From Entrophospora sp. SA101 (Eukaryota > Glomeromycota > Glomeromycetes > Entrophosporales > Entrophosporaceae): 15,317 bases of DNA. Below the pieces are notes generated by a model. It searched no databases, was not told where the DNA came from, and saw only the letters and a program-made list of their open reading frames with translations. This document shows positions 1-9,050 of the stretch, piece by piece (the first letter of the stretch is position 1; the number at the start of each line of letters is the position of its first letter). The position numbers were made by a program, and so were the translations under genes. The stretch spans positions 14,260 to 29,576 of the forward strand of contig CAUDNR010000553.1 in assembly GCA_958430865.1 (NCBI GenBank), written 5' to 3'.

Positions 1-386
1 TGACTTAACTATTTAATCATTTCCTTGTATGTGAATGCCTCCATCCATCAAATATTCATGATGGTCATGATTATTATGCAATATGTTTGATGTCATATTG
101 ATATAACAAACAATTGCATCGCCCAGGTAGTAATGATACCAAGGCCATGCATGAATGAAACTTTTAATAATGCGTGTCTACCCAGATCTCTGGGGTTCAC
201 AATAATAAATTACAATTATGGTTGCTCATGAATAATAAATCTGATATTGATTGCAGGTGTCAGATTTAATTAAAATTTCCTGTTGCAAACATGTGGTTAT
301 GTGCTTTCACACGCCTCATAACTGTGGATTTTTTTCCACAGGTGAGGTCCCCCACATGTTAGAAGGCTTTGGACAAAACTTTTACT

Positions 387-584
387 TATCTTCCCCTCAG
401 ACCAGGCTTGGCTGTCACCATATGAGCATTGATTGCTGATGAGAGTTGACATTCATGTGATGTGTGATGTTTGCTTTGCGTTATACCTCTCACTAGAATA
501 AAGTTGGTGTTAAGACTGGCTTGAAAATTCAGCAACTTAGAGGTTACAACCTGGGTTGTTGTTTTGGATTTTCCCTGAATTCAG
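387..584 (-). other. Open minus-strand stretch, possible decayed coding remnant
   Basis: This is a 66-codon open frame on the minus strand, ending at a TAA at 387-389 and bounded upstream by a TGA. It has no suitable ATG near its 5' end. Composition is much less A+T-rich than the rest of the window and the translation has a mixed, protein-like residue make-up (for example ECQLSSAINAHMVTAKPG). I do not recognise it. It lies on the same strand as the remnants at 700-1660 and may be part of the same decayed gene or repeat. A chance open frame is a real alternative. Confidence 0.25.
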
Positions 585-699
585 AGTTTTGAGTCCTGGG
601 TTGCTGTAATTTTTTATGAAAAGAAAAGTATTAATATTTAACAATTAATTATTTAAATGTTTATTTTGTTGAAAAAAATATACATTTAAATAATTACAT

Positions 700-1660
700 T
701 TTATGTGCTTAACATCCATGTGACCCTAAATCTGGACAAAAGATCCCTTTCTATGAGTTTTGCTGGTATATCTCAAAGGCATCACCTGTCTTGTCAGTGG
801 CATACCTACTCACCAACAACCCTACCCCCATTTGAAAAACAAATTCAGTTGGTCAAACAAAAATTAAAGAAAAGCAGAAAATTTGGGAAAATGATTAACT
901 TGTACAAAACATACCATTTTATGACTTTTTTCTTGTTGGCCATATTGCTGACAAAGATGTATATAGTCATGCAATAATTTTAATCTATACAACAGAGGAC
1001 TAAATTGGGCAAAAACCCATCCAGTCCCCTAACCAAAATTATAAATTGGTTAGTATCAGACAAACATAGAATTTATGAAAGTGATTATACAAAACAAACA
1101 CTATTTTACAACTTTCCTCTTAACATCAGAGCCAAATGCAATTTCAGGGTCACAAACCCTGCTCTGAATTGTGACCTCCTGTGCTTGAAACAAGCTACAG
1201 ATTCTCTTAATATTCATCAGCAGAGTTGCAACTTGGCCACAGAGCCATCCTCACCCTAGAGGTGGGATCATTGCAGGCAACTTTTCGACTAGCATGCCAG
1301 CGGCCTTCTCTGGTCTGGTGAGATTAGTGAAAGTGTCCTTGACAATTGGTGCAGTATCGGTAAACTCCAGAGCCATACACTCCCCCTGGAGTTCCGTTGC
1401 ATCATTGTATCATCGGAGAGCCATGGTCAGATTAGCCTTTTGTACATGAGGAATACGTGAGAATGACTGTAATGTGTTCAAGGCAGCATGTGTGCTTCAA
1501 CACCTGTAAATTTCCGATAATCAAACATTGCATACTCGAAATGTTTCAATTTAAATGGTGTGCTGCCTTGATATCTTGTGATTATAATATTTATAATAAT
1601 ATTATTAATGGTCACAAAAAACAAAATATTATCAATGAAAATCCTGTAATTACCCAGCAA
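700..1660 (-). pseudogene. Decayed minus-strand gene remnant, family unknown
   Basis: Protein-like translation runs down the minus strand. One frame, from 1660 to 1478, reads FKLKHFEYAMFDYRKFTG near its end. The neighbouring frame then continues from about 1496 to 1101 with LNTLQSFSRIPHVQKANL and later TRPEKAAGMLVEKLPAM. That second frame is broken by in-frame TGA codons at 1410-1412 and 1251-1253 (another TGA bounds it at 1497-1499) and ends with TAG at 1101-1103. Weaker exon-like pieces follow at about 890-965 and 760-825. The stretch at 1260-1440 is close to 50 percent G+C, unlike the rest. The frame switch plus stops that are all TGA suggest a dead gene or old transposon in which CGA codons decayed to TGA. 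The family is not recognised. Confidence 0.4.
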
Positions 1661-1771
1661 GATCTGCTCTGCGTTTTGATTTCCAATTAAAGTATTTATA
1701 TAAATTAAAAAAATATCAATACAAATAAAAAATAGTACCTCTGATTAGTTATTAACATGTCTTCTTTAGGA

Positions 1772-1797
1772 GACCCAAACCAAACCAAACCAAACAA
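1772..1797. repeat. Short CCAAA tandem repeat
   Basis: About four to five copies of a 5-bp unit (ccaaa/accaa) lie roughly 190 bp upstream of the start codon at 1981. It may sit in the promoter or 5' leader of that gene. No function can be assigned. Confidence 0.6.
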
Positions 1798-2052
1798 CAA
1801 CACTCACGTTTTGTCACCTTGGACTTTGTCAAAAAAATAAATTGTTTTTTGTTTTTCCAAAAAAGAGAAAAAAAAAATCAATTCGCATCTGTCCTACCAA
1901 AAAAAAAACCAATAGGATAAATAATCAATGTGTACATGTCGATCATTCATAAACTTCTTTTTTAATTCTTTGTAATAAAAATGCCACCAAAACGTAAGCA
2001 AAATCAAAGAAGTACCAACAATAATTGGGAAGAAGTAGCTCGGTAAGTGTTT

Positions 2053-2162
2053 TAATGATGGTGGTGGTGGTTATCGCCCGCCACCTGTCATTACTCTAGT
2101 TTATTTAAAAAGAATGGTGGTGGTGGTTTCAGTGATCTCTGCAACTCGTCATCACTCTAGTT
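2053..2162. repeat. Imperfect ~55-bp tandem duplication in intron 1
   Basis: Two adjacent copies each start with AATG(ATG)GTGGTGGTGG and end with CATYACTCTAGTT, at about 2053-2102 and 2114-2162, separated by a few bases. Both lie within intron 1 (2043-2216). The block enlarges the intron without touching its splice sites. It looks like a simple local duplication. Confidence 0.6.
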
Positions 2163-2654
2163 GCTCTTACAAACCATTTTAGTTAAGTAATTCTTTTGTT
2201 TCTTTGTATTTTTTAGGAAGGTCAATAAAGGAAACGATGAAAATAAAGTAAGTAATAAGTAAAATTTTATTCACTTCAAATGGATAAGACTATTTAATGA
2301 ACTTGAATTCACATAGGAAAATGAATCAATGATAATGAAGAAGGACCGGGAGGAATTCAAAAGAGAATTCAAAGCCATGAAAGATGAAGAGAAATGGGTA
2401 CTTTCAACAGGGAAAGTTGTAGAGGACCGATTATATGCTTTTGGTTCTAGGTGTACCCATGAGCAGTATGTATCAATCTTATATATTACAGTGATTTATT
2501 TAAGGATGTTAACATATTCACTATCTTTCTCCAAAGCCTATGTCATTCTTTTATATTAGACCCAGAAGATATTATTTATTTAAAAAATTCAATATTTACG
2601 AAAGAAGAATTGACAGAAATAAGTAACTATCAGATAAAAAAATTACCAAGGATT

Positions 2655-2788
2655 TAGTGTTCCATGTCGCAATCCAAAAAAGGAAACCAAAGTGGTTGCA
2701 AAGTGGTTGCAACCAGGTGTTGCAAACCATTTTTATATGTCGCAAATATGGTTGCAACCATCACCAAGAATTGCGACCAGCATCTATA
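2655..2788. mobile_element. hAT-type MITE inserted in an exon, exact 8-bp target duplication
   Basis: The 134-bp insert is flanked by perfect 8-bp direct repeats, caaggatt, at 2647-2654 and 2789-2796. This target-site length is typical of the hAT superfamily. Its ends form an imperfect inverted repeat: TAGTGTTCCATGTCGCAAT on the left against ATTGCGACCAGCATCTATA on the right, with GTCGCAAT as the best-matching block. Inside there are repeated gtggttgcaa/ggttgcaacc motifs in both orientations, so the element could fold. It has no coding capacity. Conceptual removal of the insert and one duplicate restores the reading frame of the host exon exactly. Confidence 0.85.
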
Positions 2789-4058
2789 CAAGGATTGATA
2801 ATGAAGTCTTAGAATATTTGAATAGTTTTCGTACTGTAAGTTTTTGTCTAAAGTGATGTATTTATCAACCATGTTATGATGTGCTCAATAAATTCTTCTG
2901 TTTTAAATAGAATAACACAAAAGATCTGAGAAAGAATATTTTTAAAAAGGAATTGTGGGATGACTCCTATGACATAAAAAAATATATAGATGTGGATTGG
3001 GTCCGAAATAGTGTTTATAATCTGTAAGTATTAACATCATAGTTTTTAAGGTTAAAACATGTATTTTAATTGTATTTTTTATTTTATTTTGAATTTTGAA
3101 GGCTCCTTGAATATGAGAATAATTCATTGGATAAACATCACTTGGAAATGTGGTATAATCTACATGTCTGGAGTATGATGGATAAAGCATTTGAAAATCT
3201 TGAAAATGTGGAGGCTGTCAGGTTAGAACAGTTTTTTTTTTTTTTTTTTGATTTTTATTCATAGTCTTTTTTATTTCACAACAGAGGAGAGTCCTGCAGC
3301 ATCTCTTCTTCAAACCGTAAAAATTCCGAAAGGGTTGTCCCTGCAACCTCTTCTTTAAAAAGAAAGATCCTAGGTAGTAGGTGTGATCTGATAGTTAGGA
3401 GGGGGTTCCTAGAATTCGTGTGTTCAGAAGTAGAAAAATTCTATGAAGGCCCAAAAGGGACTAAATTATTAAAGGAAAGTTCGTTGAAAATCCCCAAAGT
3501 TTTAAAAGACATGTTGTATGATTTACACCAACATGTGAACTTTGATGAAGATTCTTTAAGAAAAATGGAAACTATAGGATTTGCACATGCTGGTTTGCAT
3601 TATGGTTTTCTGTATATTAAATTTATGACTTGATTTGATAATAATAACTAAATGAATATGATACCAAATGTTAATAGGGTTGAAAGTAATCATGTTAAGG
3701 TTGGACTCCCCAACTGGATATGTTTGTAGGGTATTAAGAACAAATATGTTTGAAATTCCTTCAAACATTAAAGAATTTGGTTCAAAAGCTTTAAACGTGT
3801 TAGTTATGGCTTTAAAAGCAAAAGTGAGTGTTATCATTTATTGCTTTTTTATAATTTTATTGATATTGTAAACTTATTTTTAATTAACTATTATTCTTGT
3901 AGTTAATTGTACAAAAAAACATAGAGCTTCTTGAACATCAGGGCTCAAAAGAAGCTGAGAAGCAACTTCTAGACTTACAAGAATGTTGTAAAACAACAAC
4001 TAGCACAACAAATTTGTTCTTTAAATTACCTCTCACATTAAGTAAAAATTATCCATGA

Positions 4059-4304
4059 AAAAATTTTACTTTTTTCTGTTATTAATATTAACAACAAGTC
4101 ATACAAAAAGAGACTTTATTTTAATATTAATATTAATAATTCGAATGAATGGTTGATCTTTCTGAAACATATAAATTTTATCATATATAAATTATTAGCT
4201 GCAATAAATTAAAAAAAATTGATGGTGTCAATATTAAAACTTTTTAAAACATTTAACAGTGAACTTGTGAAACTATTTTTGTTTGCGAACAAAAAAATAA
4301 ATAA
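4059..4304. other. A+T-rich spacer after the family gene
   Basis: No credible gene was seen. It contains alternating taatatt runs (about 4081-4140) and presumably the 3' UTR of the gene ending at 4058. Confidence 0.5.
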
Positions 4305-4312
4305 ATATATAC

Positions 4313-4447
4313 TAGAGTTTGGATCCGGTTTGAAAACAGATAACTGGTTCCAAAAAAAAAAGGATTGAATCCGGTTTCAATCCAGTTTGTCAGTTTAGAA
4401 TCCGAATTTGAACTGGTTTGACAAAAATAAACCAGATCCAAACTCTA
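4313..4447. mobile_element. 135-bp MITE, hAT-type
   Basis: Terminal inverted repeats of 19 bp lie at 4313-4331 (tagagtttggatccggttt) and 4429-4447 with a single mismatch. Flanking octamers atatatac (4305-4312) and ataaatac (4448-4455) match at 7 of 8 positions, as expected for an aged 8-bp hAT target duplication. The interior repeats variants of AA(C/T)CCGGTTT and AACTGGTTT in both orientations, so most of the element could fold into a hairpin. No coding capacity is visible. Confidence 0.75.
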
Positions 4448-4455
4448 ATAAATAC

Positions 4456-5369
4456 CGTACTCACTCCATCCATGTTGTACTAATTTCTTAAACAGAATAA
4501 ATAAATGCTCAACAATTCTTGTTTGGAACAAAATTTTTTTTTTTTAAAAAAGGATACTAATGAATTAATTAGCAGAAATGGTTTGAATATTAGAATTACT
4601 GATTTATCAAATGAAACATATTGATCCCTGAAATTCTTGGTAATACCAAATGTTCACTTTGTCTGGTTTTGTTGCAGCATGCCCCATATAAGACAAACAG
4701 TGATGGCAAAAAAACTTTATCCTAAAACATGGTATGTTGTACCAAACAATAATTTTACAACAATTTTTAGAAAAAGGTAATAAATTCAATATATTAATTA
4801 AATATAAAGACAAAAAGCAAGAAAAAAATAATGATGAAATATTAAAATTATTAAGAAAAGATCAAACAATTATTATTTTTTTAACAATCAAAATAATAAT
4901 ATTATTATTTGTAATAATTTTAATAATTTTTTACAAATAAGTATTATTTTTGTTTCTTGTCTTTTTTTTTGGTTAGGAATTTTTTATCAATTTGTAAAAA
5001 TTAAAGGGAAAAGTTTTGCTATTATTAATATAAATAAAGCTTTTGGTATATAATTATTGTACATATATATAATATTTTTGATATTTTTTTTTTTTTGTAA
5101 AAAAAAAATAGTGCAGCACATACAAAAATTTTTCAATATCATTTCTTCTAGGCAATAATTTAGATAGTATGTGAAGTGAATTATCCTGAATATATATAGC
5201 CAAGTGCTTTATGTGGTTAAAGCAAGAAAAAAAAATATTTACATGGATGGTTCTTCAAGAAAAATACATGTTTTTAATAATTGTCTGTCTTAAGAAAATT
5301 GACATATAATATTATTAACCAATGCCACAAGTAATAATCATATGAAAGCTAGAGTCTTCAATAGTTTGT
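4456..5369. other. A+T-rich intergenic region
   Basis: No supported gene was found. Homopolymer runs are frequent, including a T-run followed by an A-run at about 5084-5110 that could form a hairpin. A 68-codon open frame at 4734-4940 consists almost only of Ile, Leu, Lys, Asn and Phe codons and is best read as a composition artefact. Confidence 0.5.
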
Positions 5370-5715
5370 GATGTGAGGCATAATTCATGATGCAGAATAA
5401 TTCATGATGTGAAGCATACTTCATGACACGGGACATAATTTGTGACGCAGGACTAAGGTTGCAGGAGAAACTCCTCCAGAAATCAATCGACAGAGTTTTG
5501 ACAGGTTACACATTAATTGTTTATTAGAGTTTCGGCAGAGTTTCGCATTTGGGGTTTTCGCCAATCATCAGAGTTTCGACAGGTTACACATTAATTGTTC
5601 ATTAGAGTTTTGACAGAGTTTTGACAGTCATTAAGAGGTTTCGCCCACAACCTTACGCGGGATGTAATTTGTGACATGGGGCATAATTTGTGACACAGGG
5701 CATAATGATGCGAAG
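5370..5715. repeat. Degenerate 19-bp tandem repeat array, split by a MITE
   Basis: Units resembling GACRCGGGRCATAATTTGT (19 bp) run from 5370 to about 5453 and resume at about 5656-5706. Examples are gatgtgaggcataattcat, gacacgggacataatttgt and gacatggggcataatttgt. The two halves are in register once the element at 5454-5655 is removed with one 8-bp duplicate. Units differ mainly by C/T and A/G transitions. No coding role is seen. Confidence 0.65.
5454..5655. mobile_element. 202-bp MITE inserted into the 19-bp array
   Basis: The ends are inverted repeats: taaggttgcaggagaaac on the left and, read on the other strand from the right, taaggttgtgggcgaaac. They match at 15 of 18 positions. Flanking octamers cgcaggac (5446-5453) and cgcgggat (5656-5663) match at 6 of 8, and both differences are transitions. 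Removing the element and one octamer gives an intact 19-bp array unit (gacgcgggatgtaatttgt), which supports an 8-bp duplication of hAT type. Inside, a block of roughly 75 bp starting near 5491 is repeated near 5568 (GAGTTTYGACAGGTTACACA), again differing mostly by C/T changes. Confidence 0.7.
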
Positions 5716-6586
5716 AAAACACAATCCTGAAATCATTTTTTTAAATTCTGAGGATTCCATTGATATCTTATCAATATATAGGATTTTGAGTTAAAGACTG
5801 GTGATGTCTTTAGATGATTGCCACTATAGGACATTTTATTTAAATGATTGACCTAAAAATCATTACAAAAATAAGTCACTTTTGACTAAGTGAAAAAAAC
5901 ATCAGGTTAATTAATAAGTAGAGGAAGAAATGTTTATTTATTTAATTCACTTGTAAAAATAATTGTATAAAATAGCACAATTAGCACAAAATTTAGGAGA
6001 CCTTTAGACCAAGCCAACTATATTAATTACAAATTTTATATCTCAATAAGGAATTTTGTGACATTAGAATTTCTATTTTCACAAGGGTTAACCATTAGAA
6101 TTATTTTAATAAGGAAATGAATGTGAGAAAACAAATGAGTATGAGAGAGATAATGACATTAGATCATTGTTTTTACAAGGGTAACAAGGAATTATTAAAG
6201 ATATTAATATATATATACTACTATTTTTAGAATGTTAATCATATTGTTACCATAAACAAGACCTTTTCAATATCTTACAAATTCCGTATTAATTCCATAT
6301 TAATTCCATACCCTTCATTACAGTTTTAAAAAATGGAAATTTTTTACAACATACATAAAATACTGAAGTTCCGTAATTTATTTTATATGTCAGTATAAAA
6401 CATATGGAAATTCCATATTTTATTTTTTATAGGGTATTTCGCGTAACAAATATTGAAGGATTTATTATTCCACAATGCTATTTATTTGCAAATTTCAATC
6501 ATTTAAAAATTATATCAAATTTAATTACCAAATTTTTTGTTGAAAATTTTTAAAGATTTTGTTAATTTTTGTTTAGTATATTTAAA
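5716..6586. other. A+T-rich region upstream of the hAT transposase
   Basis: No gene was seen. The stretch at 6280-6430 holds repeated attccat/ttccgtaat words and a near-perfect 17-bp palindrome, atatggaaattccatat, around 6401-6417. A TAGGG at 6430-6434 resembles a hAT terminus, but I could not match it to a right end. The 5' end of the hAT element probably lies somewhere in this stretch. Confidence 0.45.
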
Positions 6587-8697
6587 ATGTCAAATTCAGT
6601 TGATTTTTCTGGCAAAGCTTCCAATATTCCAATGCAAGTTCAGCCAATGGAAATTTTTGAAATATCTTCAGATGAATCAATTAATAGTGATAAAACTGAG
6701 AGTTATGGAGATGAACAAAGATCACATAATAGAAAAACTATTGATCCTGAATGGATTAAATCATATCCATGGTTAAGAGTTGAAATTGTTAATGAAGAAA
6801 CAACCCTATATTGTGAAATATGTAGAAATCAAAATGGGGAAACAAGATTTGCAAGAGGCACATCTAGTTTAAGATTATTAAGAATTAAAGAACACTTAAA
6901 AACCAAAGAACACAAAAAATCTGAAGAATTACTTGAAGCAGAACAATTTCAATCAATTCAATCAAATCAATTGAGCACATGTAAATTAACAATAATTTCA
7001 TTAATGAGAATTATTATTTTTGCTCAAAAAAATTTATTTCATTGAATATTTATCCTGATTTATGTGATTTAATGTCACTACAAATCAAAAATCAAAAGGA
7101 GTTAGTAATCAGTGGTAAAAGCTCCAATTTAAAATCTGCTTCCATAAAAAAACCATCATCATCTAAATCAACTTATGGAAGCTATACCAGTGATAAATCT
7201 GGTTTTGAGTTTTTAGAAAGCATAGTTTCTGTTATACAAAAGGAGCTTTTTGAAGAATTGAATTTATCTCCATATTGGAGTGTGTTGATTGATGAGACAA
7301 ACTCTGTTGATAATAGTAAATATCTAGCAATTGTAGGAAAATATATGGTAGATAATATACCATATATGAGATATTTAGGAATGATTGATTTAGAATCTAC
7401 CACTGCTGAAAATATTTTCAATCAAGTAAGATTATTTTGTGACAATAATGAAATATCTTCTCAAAAAATAATTCATTTTGGAAGTGATGGTGCATCTAAT
7501 ATGATTGGTTATAGAAGTGGTATTGCTGCAAGGCTTAAAAAAATGAATCCATTCATGTCATCTAATCATTGTGTATCACATAGGCTTCATCTGGCTGGAA
7601 AAGATGCTTCAGATGAAGTTTTATATTTTGAAAAATATGAAGGAATTTTAAGAAATCTTTATGTGTATTTTTCTAAATCACATAAAAGAAAAAATATTCT
7701 AGAATTGATGCAGGGTATTAATAATGAACCATCATTAGTAATATTAAACTTATGTGATACCAGATGGTCGTCTTTTTCCAACTCTGTGGGGAATTTATAT
7801 AGAATAATGGATTCAGTGCTTGCAGCCCTCAATGAAGGAGTTGAAGAAGGTGATATACAAGCTGAATCATTATACAACCAGATAGATGAAGATTTTATTT
7901 TAGCAACAATGTACTTTGCTGATTTAACAGATATTCTAAAAAAATTAATCAATATATTTCAATTGGATTTTTTATCATTCTCTCAATTTAAAACAGAACT
8001 TGATATTGCAATTGGTAAAATAGAGTGTGAATTTATTCGTAATGAAGATTTTCCACCTAAAAATGGTTTAATCTTCAAGAATTATTTAAATCAAAATCAA
8101 CATGATCCTCCACTATTTGTAAAAGAATATTCAATTGCAATAATTAATGCTATTAAAAAAAGATTTCCACAATCTGAATTATATGGCTCATTTAGCATTT
8201 TTGATCCAAAAGAAATTCCAGATGATGATAACCAACTAGACTTATATGGAAATAAAGAAATAGAATTTCTTGGTAAATTTTATGGAGAAATTAAAATCAT
8301 AGATGGAGATGAATTCCAAGAAATTATTCATAAAGATACACTTAATGAAGAATGGCCTTTAGTAAAAAATTTTCTCCGTTGTAATAAACTCACAGAAACA
8401 GGTTTTATTAATTTCTGGAAAAATATTTTTGATTCAAATGAGGATTTTTCATTTAATTATCCAAATATAGCTCTTCTAGTTAAAATAGCACTTATTATTC
8501 CTCTTTCAAATGCTAATGTTGAAAGAATATTTTCTCAAACAAAATTAATTAAGGATAAAATAAGAAACAAAATGAATATTAGCACATTAAATAAACATTT
8601 AATTATTAAATTAAATGGACCTGATATTGAGGATTTTAATTTTGAGAATGCATATGAACATTGGATAAATAAAAAAAGTAGAAGAATTTTTTTTTAG
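6587..8697 (+). pseudogene. hAT-superfamily transposase, one frameshift
   Basis: The first frame runs from ATG 6587 to a stop at 7043-7045 and carries a TTF/BED-like zinc finger, with the pair CEIC near 6813 and the pair H-x5-H near 6890-6912, after an acidic Ser-rich N-terminus. The second frame takes over at about 6980 (reading NYYFCSKKFISLNIYPDL across the first frame's stop) and continues to TAG at 8695-8697. It contains LIDETNS (candidate first catalytic Asp at 7291), FGSDGASNM (candidate second Asp near 7486), the hAT-typical HCVSHRLHLA near 7567, and the C-terminal dimerisation signature NANVERIFS near 8511. A single-base indel near 6970-7000 separates the frames; the intervening GT..AG stretch is far too short to be an intron. 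About 700 residues in total, normal for the superfamily. Otherwise remarkably undamaged. Confidence 0.85.
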
Positions 8698-8806
8698 AAG
8701 TAATTTTTGTAATTTAAAAAAAATAAATCGGAAAAAATTTTTTTTTTTTAATTGGATAATTTGGATGTGCGCAAAAAAATTCTTGCAGATCGAATTTCGA
8801 ACACTG
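6587..8806 (+). mobile_element. hAT DNA transposon, near full length, left end not located
   Basis: The right boundary is suggested by the second copy in this window: similarity stops at 8806, just after CACTG, a sequence common at hAT right ends. The left terminus with a matching CAGTG start was not found, and the octamer after 8806 (catatgat) was not found duplicated upstream. The start given here is therefore only the transposase start codon, not the element end. Confidence 0.6.
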
Positions 8807-8895
8807 CATATGATAGTAATAGAAATAGGTTGAGTCAAATGCGATTAAGAGACTTGGGAATTGAGCAAATTAATTTTGACATGAGAGAGAATTTA
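8755..8895 (+). other. Exon-like open stretch beside the hAT transposase
   Basis: Read from TTG at 8752-8754, this stretch stays open with normal codon use (LDVRKKILADRISNTAYDSN, then QMRLRDLGIEQINFD). It loses protein character after about 8899, where GTCAGT could be a donor. A long T-run precedes it. The second copy shows TTTTAG at this point while this copy shows TTTTAA, as if a splice acceptor had been lost here. It is either a host exon next to the transposon or untranslated transposon DNA that happens to be open. I do not recognise the protein. Confidence 0.35.
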
Positions 8896-9050
8896 TTGTC
8901 AGTATTTTTTTATTTTACTATTACTATTACATGTGAATGATCAACATTACAAAAAAAATTTCTTTTTTTAATATAAATAAAATTTAATTAATAAAACAAT
9001 AAAAATATATAAATTATTACCAAAAAATAATTTTACTTTACAATTAAATA

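Larger units (their letters stand above)
1981..4058 (+). pseudogene. Nine-exon gene of an uncharacterised fungal family, broken by a MITE in exon 4
   Basis: Exons that join in phase are 1981-2042, 2217-2247, 2317-2465, 2537-2835, 3102-3221 preceded by 2911-3023, 3285-3592, 3678-3823 and 3903-4058. All introns are GT-AG. Without the insert at 2655-2788 plus one 8-bp duplicate, the frame is 413 aa. Residues 1-35 are basic and acidic with low complexity. A conserved-looking body follows, including KWVLSTGKVVEDRLYAFG (exon 3), HSFILDPED (exon 4), RGESCSISSSNRK and GSRCDLIVRR (exon 7), and LRLDSPTGYVCRV (exon 8). From memory this resembles a multicopy hypothetical family of Mucoromycota; that is not verified. 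The Asp of CDLIVRR (about residue 245) followed by LEFVCSE could be a PD-(D/E)XK-nuclease-like core, which is speculative. The insert adds an in-frame TAG at 2655-2657 and shifts the frame. Skipping exon 4 would not restore phase, so the allele is probably dead. Confidence 0.75.

Noticed and set aside
4734..4940. 68-codon plus-strand open frame with a hydrophobic tail
   Set aside because: It uses almost only A/T-rich codons (Ile, Leu, Lys, Asn, Phe) and has no splice or family support. Such frames are expected in DNA of this composition.
6401..6417. 17-bp palindrome as a regulatory operator
   Set aside because: It is only one A/T-rich palindrome among several attccat repeats, with no linked gene or motif to support a specific site.
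7182..7952. Minus-strand open frames inside the hAT element
   Set aside because: They are antisense shadows of the transposase, whose motifs in the plus frame are unmistakable.
7618..8239. A retained intron in the complete hAT copy
   Set aside because: A GT-AG removal would be 622 bp and would not give the observed junction, which corresponds to a 621-bp loss. The segment is also fully coding in the transposase.
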